Assembly: GCF_036699995.1 (NCBI RefSeq)
Contig: NZ_CP144906.1
Coordinates: 4,723,001 to 4,787,000 of the forward strand
Source: Clostridium beijerinckii
GTDB lineage: Bacteria; Bacillota; Clostridia; Clostridiales; Clostridiaceae
Direction of reading: 5' to 3'
Length of the DNA stretch: 64,000 nucleotides
The notes under the pieces: generated by a model
The model's database searches: none
Told to the model about the DNA's origin: nothing
Seen by the model: the letters and a program-made list of their open reading frames with translations, nothing else
In this document: positions 37,511-45,983 of the stretch, one piece after another
How the letters are laid out: every line of letters begins with the position of its first letter
Position numbering within the stretch: the stretch's first letter is position 1
Program-made: the position numbers and the translations under genes

Positions 37511-38218
37511 TTAGTTAATACTGGTCAAGCTTATCAATTTCATATTTTTATAGTTAAATTTCTCTACAGAAATATCAAATACTATTCCACTACTTAAAAA
37601 TATAGTATTATTTAAAACTAAAGCTGGGTCATCTTTTTCCAAGTTCAAAAAACTTGCTTCTTCTTCAGTTAATTTTTCAGAAGTTATTATCCTATCCGCA
37701 AATCCTATTTTTAATTTTAAATCATTTGTAATGTAATCAAATATAGACTTACTACATATTTCTTCATTCAAATAAGGAATAATATCTTTATTATAGTAAG
37801 ATTCCTCTATTTCAATTGGATCTCCATTTAAATATCTTACTCTTTTAACATAATATATCTTTGTGCCAATATCACATTTCATTCTATCTGATAATTTTTC
37901 ATCTGCATTAATTAACGAAAATTCAGCAACCTTACTTTCAAACTTTTCCTTAGAATATTGTTTTGATAAACCATTTATATCTCTTATTTGAGCGCAGCCA
38001 TTTTTTGCAAACTCCCTTAAAAATATCCCACTGCCTTGTACTCTATAAACATAACCTTTACTCACTAATATTTCTATAGCTTTTCTTATAGTATTTTTAC
38101 TAACATTAAATTTTTTTATCAGTTCCTCTTCTGTAGGAAGTTTTTTACTCAAACTATATTTATCTTCCAACATTTCTTTTTCTAAAATATTAACAACCAT
38201 TTCATACTTTGTTTGCAT
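37511..38218 (-). CDS. GntR/HutC-family transcriptional regulator
   Basis: 235 aa: winged helix (about residues 5-70, KLPTEEELIKKFNVSKNTIRKAIEILVSKGYVYRVQGSGIFLRE) plus a UTRA ligand-binding domain (about 90-232, KIYYVKRVRYLNGDPIEIEESYYN, IDYITNDL-like and ITSEKLTEEEASFLNLEKDDPALVLNNTIF). Relatives sense phosphosugars. No transporter or glycosidase lies next to it, so the target is unknown. A 19-bp palindrome (38591-38609) and a long hairpin (38331-38395) lie upstream. Ribosome site weak. Confidence 0.9.
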   Translation of the reverse strand: MQTKYEMVVNILEKEMLEDKYSLSKKLPTEEELIKKFNVSKNTIRKAIEILVSKGYVYRVQGSGIFLREFAKNGCAQIRDINGLSKQYSKEKFESKVAEFSLINADEKLSDRMKCDIGTKIYYVKRVRYLNGDPIEIEESYYNKDIIPYLNEEICSKSIFDYITNDLKLKIGFADRIITSEKLTEEEASFLNLEKDDPALVLNNTIFLSSGIVFDISVEKFNYKNMKLISLTSIN

Positions 38219-38330
38219 CTCTGTAATTCCTCGCTTTATTTTAAATAAGTATTTTTACTAATATCTTCTTCTAATTCGTAAAACGTTAATCCTAATCTAT
38301 AAAATTTCTAAAAACAATAAAAACTGTTAT

Positions 38331-38395
38331 ATCAAATATTAAACCCAATATTTCCTTTTTCATTTTCACTCGAAATATTGGGTTTAATACTTGAT
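38331..38395. repeat. 24-bp inverted repeat upstream of gntR-type gene
   Basis: Arms 38331-38354 and 38372-38395 match at 23 of 24 positions around a 17-nt loop (core TATTAAACCCAATATTTC). There is no T-run on either side, so a simple terminator is not obvious. Confidence 0.8.
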
Positions 38396-38724
38396 AATTC
38401 CCTTTAATGAATATCATTATCACATAAATTCACTTTTCTCTTCTTAATAATTTATTTATATATTACATTTTTTACTTATTAGTATTTAAACTTTATATCT
38501 ATTGATTCCTCCACCTCGCGGGATAATTTAACTATTCTTATAATTCGTTGGCATGATTTATTATATAATATAAGGCACCCTTTGTAAAGGTTTAAACAAC
38601 TTGTTTAAAGCGCACAAAATAATAATTCAAATAGTATATAAGTTGAATAATAATCTTATATTAATACTAATTATATACGCTTAGCCGTTAATAATATAGA
38701 TAAATCTTTAACTCAACTTATATA

Positions 38725-38757
38725 GAACTGCTAATTATTTTGTATAATCAGCAGTTC
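38725..38757 (-). terminator. Hairpin downstream of the CAP-domain gene
   Basis: GAACTGCTAATTAT (38725-38738) pairs with ATAATCAGCAGTTC (38744-38757), one mismatch, 5-nt loop, 54 nt after the stop. Weak T-tail; probable terminator. Confidence 0.5.
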
Positions 38758-38811
38758 CTACTCAACTTATGTACTATGTATATTTATATTAACAATATAC
38801 TATTCAAAATA

Positions 38812-39774
38812 TTAATTTGAAAAAGTCTGAGTTCCCATATATTTATCATTACCACTAATTACACCTATACCAACCTTAGTGTAAGAAGGATTCATCATAT
38901 TTGCCTTATGCCCCGGCGAATTCCACCACTGATTGAATAATTCAACTGGTTCATAATTATTGTATGCTATGTTTTCTCCCGTTGTAGTATATTCATAATT
39001 AATTGCTTTCAGCCAGCTTGTCCAATTATTGCCCTCTGGAGTAGTATGGTCAAAATAATTGTATTGTATCATATGATTGCTTTTATATCTAGCTATTTGA
39101 ACCAATTCATTATCTATGACTAATGGGTTTAAACCTGCCTCAGTTCTTTTTTCATTCATTAACTCAAAAATTTTATTTTCTGCCATTGCTTGTATACTTA
39201 TAGAATAGCTTTTTGGTAATTGAGGAAGTCCATTTATATCAACGGTATCATTATCTGCTGAATTATAGGCACTAGCTTGTCCACTATATCCTGAATTACT
39301 AAAAAGTTGGCTTGAGCTATTTGATGATTCTATTAATTTGCCTGATTCATCAAAGTAATAAATCTTCCCCGCAATATTTTGAATACCTGTTTGCATTGCT
39401 CCATTACTATTCATATAATACCACTTATTATTATCTTGAATCCAACCTATTTGCATCACTCCACTATTGTTAAAATAATACCAGATTCCATTGATATTAT
39501 TCCAACCTTCTTGCATTACTCCTGAATTATTTAAGTAATACCAGTTTCCTTTGTCATAAGTCCAATCTGTTTTCATTCTTCCGCTTTCATTAAAATAATA
39601 CCATTCATTTGAAATATTCTTCCATCCTTTAGCTACCTTGTTTCCTTCTTTATAGCTCCATGTTCTATCATCATTCTGAGTCCATTCCGCAGATGCTTTT
39701 AACGGTGATAGTGTAGCAATTGTTGCAGCCACAATAACTGCACTTGTCATTTTTGTAAAAAAAGTTTTCTTCAT
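38812..39774 (-). CDS. Secreted CAP/SCP-domain protein with choline-binding-type repeats
   Basis: 320 aa. Signal peptide (KKTFFTKMTSAVIVAATIATLSPLKASAE). Five to six cell-wall-binding repeats of about 20 aa follow (about residues 32-150; W-Y-Y-x-N/D-x-S-G-x-M-x-x-G-W pattern), then a Ser/Asn linker and a C-terminal CAP domain (about 200-320) with HMIQYNYFDHTTPEG, ATTGENIAYN-like and WWNSPGHKANMMNPSYTKVGIG. The CAP domain may be a protease, nuclease or lipid binder; its activity in bacteria is unsettled. The repeats anchor it to the envelope. AGAGGAAAA lies before the ATG. Confidence 0.9.
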   Translation of the reverse strand: MKKTFFTKMTSAVIVAATIATLSPLKASAEWTQNDDRTWSYKEGNKVAKGWKNISNEWYYFNESGRMKTDWTYDKGNWYYLNNSGVMQEGWNNINGIWYYFNNSGVMQIGWIQDNNKWYYMNSNGAMQTGIQNIAGKIYYFDESGKLIESSNSSSQLFSNSGYSGQASAYNSADNDTVDINGLPQLPKSYSISIQAMAENKIFELMNEKRTEAGLNPLVIDNELVQIARYKSNHMIQYNYFDHTTPEGNNWTSWLKAINYEYTTTGENIAYNNYEPVELFNQWWNSPGHKANMMNPSYTKVGIGVISGNDKYMGTQTFSN

Positions 39775-40206
39775 TAGTTTTCCTCTTTTCTTTTGTTATT
39801 CTGTTATCTTACATATCGTTAGTATAACTCCTTATAAAATCGTTTTCAGAACCACATATAAAAGTTTTTCCATATAATTATTCTACCATAAATTCGACAT
39901 TTTTCAACCCATTTTATTCTAAAATATTTTATAATAGCTAAACAGACTATATAATTGTCTTTTTTCCTTCTGATTTATTGTTAATTTATTATAAAATAGT
40001 TATATTCATATATATATTTTATTTGAGTATTTATGTCTTTAAAAATTCAAATGCAAATTTATTGTTGCATTATATATAATAAGAAAATTACGTTAACACA
40101 TTTTTTTAATTAAGTTAACTTTCATGTAAATATAACAATTAATCATTTTAACACCTGATTAATAAACTCATATATTGAAAATAGATAATATTTTAGGGGA
40201 GTTATA
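39775..40206. other. Divergent intergenic region, CAP-domain gene / PHP gene
   Basis: A/T-rich spacer that must hold two divergent promoters. I see no operator, repeat or small gene in it. Confidence 0.5.
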
Positions 40207-40899
40207 ATGTATAAAAAAGGTGATTTCCATATCCACTCAACTTTCTCAGATGGAAAGTGTACCCCAAGGGAAATTGTCATTCTTTCTAAAAAAAGAGAAG
40301 TGGATATTATTTCTATAACAGATCATAATAGCACATCTGGTTTAGATGAAGCTATCATAGCTGGTGAAGATCTTGGTGTAAGAGTTATTCCTGGCGTTGA
40401 ACTTTCAACTAAATACAATTCTTCTAGAGTTCATGTTTTAGGTTATTTTAAAGATGATAGCTATAAAAACGAACTTTTAATTGAAATATTAAAAAATGTA
40501 AAAAGTCATAAGGTTTCCAATATAAAAAAATTATTAGGAAAGAAACTAGACTTTTGTAATACTAAAGATAAACTTTCCGTAGAAGCCGGCATAAAAATTC
40601 TAAAGTTTTTTGGAGCTACAGTAGTTTTAGCACATCCTGTACTTTTGAGAAGATCTGATTTTGAAAAAATCATAGAAATGGACTTTGATGGACTTGAAGC
40701 TAAATACTTCAGTAATACAGAAAATGATACTGAATACTTCTTAAAAGTAGCCAATGATAGAGATTTGTTTTATACAGCTGGTTCAGATTTTCATAGTTGC
40801 AAAGAATTTTATAGAGTTCACGGGATAATTGGTGACGTTTATTTAAATGAATTTGAGATATATAATTTTTTGGTCAGAGGTAAACTACCCTATTTATAA
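40207..40899 (+). CDS. PHP-domain metal-dependent phosphoesterase
   Basis: 230 aa, TrpH/YciV-like PHP family. Metal ligands visible: H-x-H in FHIHSTFSDG, ITDHNSTSG, the Glu in GVELSTKYNS, HVLGYF, VLAHPVLL and the final AGSDFHSC. Relatives hydrolyse 3'-5' oligonucleotides or 3',5'-bisphosphates; the substrate here is unknown. A good AGGGGAG lies before the ATG. Convergent with the next gene and followed by a shared terminator. Confidence 0.88.
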   Translation: MYKKGDFHIHSTFSDGKCTPREIVILSKKREVDIISITDHNSTSGLDEAIIAGEDLGVRVIPGVELSTKYNSSRVHVLGYFKDDSYKNELLIEILKNVKSHKVSNIKKLLGKKLDFCNTKDKLSVEAGIKILKFFGATVVLAHPVLLRRSDFEKIIEMDFDGLEAKYFSNTENDTEYFLKVANDRDLFYTAGSDFHSCKEFYRVHGIIGDVYLNEFEIYNFLVRGKLPYL

Positions 40900-40929
40900 A
40901 TACTTTACTACAATTATTCAAAATTAAAA

Positions 40930-40977
40930 ATTAGATATATGTTTAATTGGATTATCAATGAACTACATATATCTAAT
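40930..40977. terminator. Bidirectional terminator
   Basis: Perfect 12-bp arms ATTAGATATATG / CATATATCTAAT with a 24-nt loop between two convergent genes. Confidence 0.75.
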
Positions 40978-40992
40978 TTCTTACTCCATAAA

Positions 40993-41250
40993 CTATATTT
41001 CTTCTAGCTTTTTTCTTCTTTTATATATTTGGTTAGCTACTAAGCATGCTGTTACAGTAGTTCCCAAAACACATATTGCAGTTGGAGCCACTGCTATAAC
41101 TCCAGCCAAAAGCAGCCCTTTTCCCGAAACATTAATATCAACACTTCTATCTTTTGACTTAATATTTACATTAATACTTCCTGTTTCTTTATTAGCTTTA
41201 CTAATCCTGTTAAAAGATCCACTCATTATCTCTTTTTTAAAGTCTAACAT
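40993..41250 (-). CDS. Small membrane-associated hypothetical protein
   Basis: 85 aa. The N-terminal half is polar (KANKETGSINVNIKSKDRSVDINVSGKG). The second half has one hydrophobic segment (about residues 46-71, LLLAGVIAVAPTAICVLGTTVTACLVANQI) and ends in YKRRKKLEEI, so it should be an inner-membrane protein with a basic cytosolic tail. A clear AGGGGTG precedes the ATG, which is why I accept it over the overlapping plus-strand frame. Family not recognised with confidence. Confidence 0.65.
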   Translation of the reverse strand: MLDFKKEIMSGSFNRISKANKETGSINVNIKSKDRSVDINVSGKGLLLAGVIAVAPTAICVLGTTVTACLVANQIYKRRKKLEEI

Positions 41251-41408
41251 TTAATCACCCCTCATATAATTTACAATTTATATTTCTGCTTTATCTATAT
41301 CATATTAATTTAAATCTATTATATACAAAAAACTTCCAGCTTTAAATAAAATTCTAAACAAAAAAATTGTAACTATACTATAGAAAAAATCTATACATAG
41401 TCACAATC

Positions 41409-42002
41409 CTAATTATAAAGTTCATTAACTATTTTATTCCAATTGTTAAGCATGCATTCAGCTATTTTAGAATCATACATTATTCCTTTATTCTTCTTTA
41501 TTTCATCTTTGCATAACTCATCACTTATGGATTTTCTATACGGCCTATCACTTTTCATTGCATCTATGGAATCACAAACTGCTAATATTCTTGATGCAAA
41601 CGGTATTTCTTCTTCCTTTAATCCTTTAGGATATCCTTTTCCATCCCATCTCTCGTGATGATATAAGACTATCCTAGAAATATATTCAAACGTACTCGTT
41701 TTACTTAGTATATTATATCCAATATACGGATGATTCTTCATTAATTCCCATTCATCTACTCCCAGACTATCTGGTTTATTTAGAATATTATCAGGTACTC
41801 CAATTTTACCAATATCATGCAGATCTCCTGCTATATGTATTAATTCGAGTTCTTCCGTTGTCATTCCCAAAACTTTTCCTAATTTATAAGCCATATCTGC
41901 TACTCTAGTCGAATGACCATATGTATAGAAGTCTTTTGCTTCCAAGGTTGCAACCATACTTCTTACAACACCATGATACATATCATCATTATATTGTTCC
42001 AA
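41409..42002 (-). CDS. HD-GYP domain protein, probable cyclic-dinucleotide phosphodiesterase
   Basis: 197 aa consisting of one HD-GYP domain and nothing else: HSTRV, HDIGKIGVPD, MKNHPYIGYNIL, LYHHERWDGKGYPKGL and DSIDAM. All metal ligands and the GYP motif are present. The start appears to be a TTG at 42000-42002 with GGTGAG upstream; this makes the N-terminus align with the neighbouring paralogue. No receiver or sensor domain. Tandem with the similar gene at 42138-42758. Confidence 0.88.
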   Translation of the reverse strand: MEQYNDDMYHGVVRSMVATLEAKDFYTYGHSTRVADMAYKLGKVLGMTTEELELIHIAGDLHDIGKIGVPDNILNKPDSLGVDEWELMKNHPYIGYNILSKTSTFEYISRIVLYHHERWDGKGYPKGLKEEEIPFASRILAVCDSIDAMKSDRPYRKSISDELCKDEIKKNKGIMYDSKIAECMLNNWNKIVNELYN

Positions 42003-42137
42003 TATTTCTCACCACCTTACTAATTTTGCTAGTCTTACTAAATATAATATCATAAAATCTACTGTGTTTGAATATAATTATTTAATTCAATTAAGATAAT
42101 TAAAAATACTTTTAAAATATTTATAAAAACTTGACGA

Positions 42138-42758
42138 TTAAATTACAATATAGCATTCATTATTAGGATCATATTCTTCTGTAATTTCGCCCCAATTTTC
42201 AATGATGCAATTTACTATTTCAGGATCATACATTATACCCTTATTTTTAATTATTTCATTCTTACATTCTTCATCGCTTATTAATTTTCTATAAGGTCTA
42301 TTACTTTTCATAGCATCAATAGAATCACAAACTGCTATTATTCTAGATCCTAATGGTATCTCTTCCTTACATAATCCATTTGGATATCCTCTTCCATCCC
42401 ATCTTTCATGATGATGTAGTACTATTTTTGAAATAATATCTAAGCTTTTTACTTTGCTTAATATTTTATACCCTATCTCTGGATGCTTCTTCATAAGCTC
42501 CCACTCTTGTATGTCAAGTTTACCTCTCTTATTTAAAACACTGTCAGGAACCCCAATCTTACCTATATCATGCAAATGTCCTGCAATGTGCAAAATCTCT
42601 AGCTCCTCATTCTTTATCCCTAAATACATACCAAGCTTATTAGCCATATTTCCAACTCTAGTAGAATGTCCAGCAGTATAAATATCTTTTGCATCTAGCG
42701 CTGCAACCATACTTTCTATTATATCGTGGTAAACTTCACTACTAAATAACATACTCAT
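42138..42758 (-). CDS. HD-GYP domain protein, paralogue of the preceding gene
   Basis: 206 aa, same single-domain layout: AGHSTRVGNMANKLG, LHDIGKIGVPDSVLNK, MKKHPEIGYKIL, LHHHERWDGRGYPNGL, DSIDAMKSNRPYRK. I take the ATG at 42756-42758 because GGAGGT lies six bases upstream; an ATG two codons earlier is too close to it. About half of the residues match the product of 41409-42002, indicating local duplication. Predicted to degrade c-di-GMP, though some HD-GYP proteins act on other cyclic dinucleotides. Confidence 0.9.
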   Translation of the reverse strand: MSMLFSSEVYHDIIESMVAALDAKDIYTAGHSTRVGNMANKLGMYLGIKNEELEILHIAGHLHDIGKIGVPDSVLNKRGKLDIQEWELMKKHPEIGYKILSKVKSLDIISKIVLHHHERWDGRGYPNGLCKEEIPLGSRIIAVCDSIDAMKSNRPYRKLISDEECKNEIIKNKGIMYDPEIVNCIIENWGEITEEYDPNNECYIVI

Positions 42759-43003
42759 AATCATACCTCCTTAAATCAAATTAAAACGTCCTTTTATTAA
42801 TTTAAACTTCTAAATTATACTTAATTTATTTAAATCATCTCTCATTGAAAACTATTATCAATTATATTATATCCTATTTTACTTATTAATCAACATTTAA
42901 CTTTTATCATAATTTTATGCTAAATATGAATATTATCACTACATATCCTATTAAATTCTTACTTTTATCACTGCTATTTTTTAATAACAAAATTGCATAA
43001 AAA

Positions 43004-43030
43004 TAAGGGGAGTTAAATTAACTTCCCTTA
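43004..43030 (-). terminator. Terminator of the Ca2+-ATPase gene
   Basis: TAAGGGGAGTTAA / TTAACTTCCCTTA hairpin, one mismatch, followed by TTTTT on the minus strand. Confidence 0.8.
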
Positions 43031-43052
43031 GCTTTTAAATAACAATATTTAA

Positions 43053-45803
43053 TTATTTTCTAAACATTCTTATGATAAATTTTATAACTTCATTTACTAC
43101 TATAACCATAAATGCTAACCCTAAAACTTTACTCCACATTATTACCGATAAAGCAACTGAACTAAAGAAAGTAGTAAATACTTGAGTAAATATTATTTGA
43201 GCTAATCCAGTTATAAATATTACTTGAATGGCTATCTTATTCTTAAAAAAGTTAGGAAATATGCTTTCTGCCCCAAATTCTCTGCAGTTAAATGCATTAA
43301 ATAGTGCACTAAATGCAAATAATCCAAATAAAACAGTTTCCATCTCACTTGCAAATCCGCTTTTTTCTGTCGATGCTCCTAAAATATTGTACTTCATCTG
43401 TATAAGTAAAATTGATGTAACATATATTGCATTTAGTATTATTGAGGTGATCATACCTTTTGTAATTATACTTGAATTTCTATTTACAGGTTTTCTATTA
43501 AAAACATTCCTTCTAATTGGTTCTAAACCTAAAACCAGAGCCGGAGGCCCATCCATTATTATGTTAATCCATAATAATTGAATCGTAGTAAATGGCATTT
43601 CAAAATTTAATATTTGTGAAATTATTGCAACTAAAAATGCTATTATGTTTACAGTAATCTGAAATTGTATGAATCTTTGAAAATTTTCATACACGCCTCT
43701 TCCCCACTTTATTCCATCAATGATAGTAGTAAAATTATCATCTGTTAATATTATGTCTGCAGCACTTTTAGAAACTTCTGATCCAGAAATCCCCATAGCT
43801 ATCCCAACGTCTGCCTTTGTTAATGCTGGTGCATCATTTATACCATCCCCAGTTACTCCAACTACTTCTCCATTGCTTTGAAGTGCTTCAACAATTCTCA
43901 TTTTTGTCTCTGGCTTACTTCTAGCTACAATAGCTATATTTCTAATCTCGCTTCTTAATTCTTTATCATTTAAAGTATCAATATATGTAGCTTCTACTGC
44001 TTTTTTTCCACCTTTAAGCATTCCAAGTTCATTTCCTATTGCTATGGCTGTATTTATATTATCCCCAGTCAACATCTTAGTTTCAATTCCAGCTTTTTTA
44101 GCTGTTTCTATAGCCTTAGCTACATCTTCTCTTAGGGGATCTCTTATTGCCACAAAGCCACTAAATATTAGTCCGTTGTTTCCATCTAAGAGTTTAGGTT
44201 TTAAAATACTTATCTCACTTGTAATCGCAGCCTCTGCTTCTACATCTTCAATAATTCTAAATCCAAATCCTAGAATTCTCATAGATTTAGCCTGTAGTTT
44301 CTGTATTTCTTTTATTATTTCATTTTTTCTCTCTTTTGTAAGATCTATAAATTTATTATTTATGACTTCGCTAGTAGCATTTGATAACAGTATTTCAGGA
44401 GCTCCCTTTACGAGTACTACATTCATCCCTTTAATCTTCATAACAGTAGCCATGAATTTATTTTCAGAGTTAAATGGTATTTGATGAATTACTTCACTTT
44501 CTTTTCTTTCCTGCTTATAATCATATTCCTCTAGATACGAAAGTAGTGCACATTCTGTTGAATTACCTAAGTAATTTAACTTATCTCCCTCAAAACTTAT
44601 ATCAGCTGTTGAGTTTACAAGGCAATTTTTTACAAAATAATCATCTATATCGCTTTTATCATCAAAGAACTTTCCATTTAAATAGAGATTCTCTACAGTC
44701 ATCCTATTCTCAGTTAGAGTACCTGTTTTATCTGAACAAATAACACTAACAGATCCTATAGTTTCACAAGCTTCCTTTTTTGTTACTAACGCATTAATCT
44801 TAGCCATCTTTTGCATTGTTATTGCTAATGTCATATTAATCATAGTTGGCAACCCTTCTGGCACCGCTGCAACTATTAAAGCAATACATACAACAAAAGC
44901 AGTTTTAACAGGATCTATAGAATTTAAAAACGATATTACTCCTGATGTATTTATATTTAAATTACCAGATAGAATCATTTTGGTGACCATAAATATAAAC
45001 AGTAAACCTGCTATAACGCTTGATATTTTAGTAATTGTCTTACCCAAATCTCCCAATTTTCTTTGGAGAGGTGTTTCTTCTTCATCTCTTTGAAGAGTTT
45101 GAGCTATTTTACCCATTTCAGTATTATTACCAGTTGAAGTTACAACCATCGTCGCCCTACCGTAAGCAATTAAAGTTCCGCCAAATCCCATATTAATTTG
45201 CTTTGCTGGAATTGGATCCTGTATTTCTTTCTTTTCTTTTACTTGTATTTCCTCCATATTAACAATTGCTTGAGCATTTTTTGTAACATCTTCTGATTCA
45301 CCAGTCAACATATCTTCCCTAACCTTTAAATCTATTGTCTCAATGAACCTTCCGTCTGCTGGTATCATGTCTCCTGTTTCAAGGTATATGATATCTCCTG
45401 GAACTAAATCATTTTTTCCTACTTGAGTTACTTTACCGTTTCTCAACACCTTTACAACAATATCTTCTGTCATTTTAGCCAGAGCTTCTGCTGCTTTTTT
45501 TGATTTTCCTTCTGTAATTATTCCAATAGTTATTCCAATTGCAACAGCACATACTATTCCAACTGAATCATAATATTCTCCGATGATCGCACTAACTAAA
45601 GCTGCTATCAAAAGAATAAGCATCATTGGCTCCAATAGCGCATTTTTTATTTCTTCAAATATATTTCCTTCTTTTTTATGAGTAAATTCATTTTTTCCAT
45701 ACTTCTCAGTTCTCTCTCTTATGGATGAATCATTTAGACCAATCTCTAAATCGACATCTAGTTCTTTTAAAACTGATTCTATATCTTTATTAAAATATTT
45801 CAT
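43053..45803 (-). CDS. P2-type Ca2+-transporting ATPase
   Basis: 916 aa cation pump, full length. N-terminal cation-ATPase domain, actuator motif TGES (167-170), ion-site PEGLP (about 315-319) in TM4, the phosphorylated Asp in CSDKTGTLTEN (D358), KGAPE nucleotide-binding motif, TGDN, and hinge VTGDGINDAPALTKADVGIAMG. The C-terminus carries six membrane segments, the first with the FQIT and the second with the LLWINIIMDGPPAL sequence typical of SERCA/PMCA-like bacterial pumps. Expected to export Ca2+, possibly Mn2+. AGAGGAG precedes the ATG. Monocistronic. Confidence 0.93.
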   Translation of the reverse strand: MKYFNKDIESVLKELDVDLEIGLNDSSIRERTEKYGKNEFTHKKEGNIFEEIKNALLEPMMLILLIAALVSAIIGEYYDSVGIVCAVAIGITIGIITEGKSKKAAEALAKMTEDIVVKVLRNGKVTQVGKNDLVPGDIIYLETGDMIPADGRFIETIDLKVREDMLTGESEDVTKNAQAIVNMEEIQVKEKKEIQDPIPAKQINMGFGGTLIAYGRATMVVTSTGNNTEMGKIAQTLQRDEEETPLQRKLGDLGKTITKISSVIAGLLFIFMVTKMILSGNLNINTSGVISFLNSIDPVKTAFVVCIALIVAAVPEGLPTMINMTLAITMQKMAKINALVTKKEACETIGSVSVICSDKTGTLTENRMTVENLYLNGKFFDDKSDIDDYFVKNCLVNSTADISFEGDKLNYLGNSTECALLSYLEEYDYKQERKESEVIHQIPFNSENKFMATVMKIKGMNVVLVKGAPEILLSNATSEVINNKFIDLTKERKNEIIKEIQKLQAKSMRILGFGFRIIEDVEAEAAITSEISILKPKLLDGNNGLIFSGFVAIRDPLREDVAKAIETAKKAGIETKMLTGDNINTAIAIGNELGMLKGGKKAVEATYIDTLNDKELRSEIRNIAIVARSKPETKMRIVEALQSNGEVVGVTGDGINDAPALTKADVGIAMGISGSEVSKSAADIILTDDNFTTIIDGIKWGRGVYENFQRFIQFQITVNIIAFLVAIISQILNFEMPFTTIQLLWINIIMDGPPALVLGLEPIRRNVFNRKPVNRNSSIITKGMITSIILNAIYVTSILLIQMKYNILGASTEKSGFASEMETVLFGLFAFSALFNAFNCREFGAESIFPNFFKNKIAIQVIFITGLAQIIFTQVFTTFFSSVALSVIMWSKVLGLAFMVIVVNEVIKFIIRMFRK

Positions 45804-45983
45804 TAATTAAACTCCTCTTATTAACATGTATCTCCTTCAAATATGATTCTAAAATCTTTCAGTATATTTTAACATAAAACATAGTCAATATTAAGTTAAC
45901 TTATAATATCGACTTAGCTACTAGTTTATATTATTAATTATAACCCATTTTACTAGAACAGTATCAATTTTTAGATACTTTTG

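Larger units (their letters stand above)
38219..38811. other. Intergenic region upstream of the GntR gene
   Basis: No gene. It contains a very long hairpin (38331-38395), a palindrome TTTAAACAACTTGTTTAAA (38591-38609) that could be an operator, and nested repeats between 38635 and 38757: TATATAAGTTGA (38635-38646) with TCAACTTATATA (38713-38724), then a GAACTGCT...AGCAGTTC hairpin. Confidence 0.6.

Noticed and set aside
40958..41254. Plus-strand frame of 98 codons
   Set aside because: Antisense to the 85-aa membrane protein, which has AGGGGTG at its start; the plus frame begins inside a terminator.
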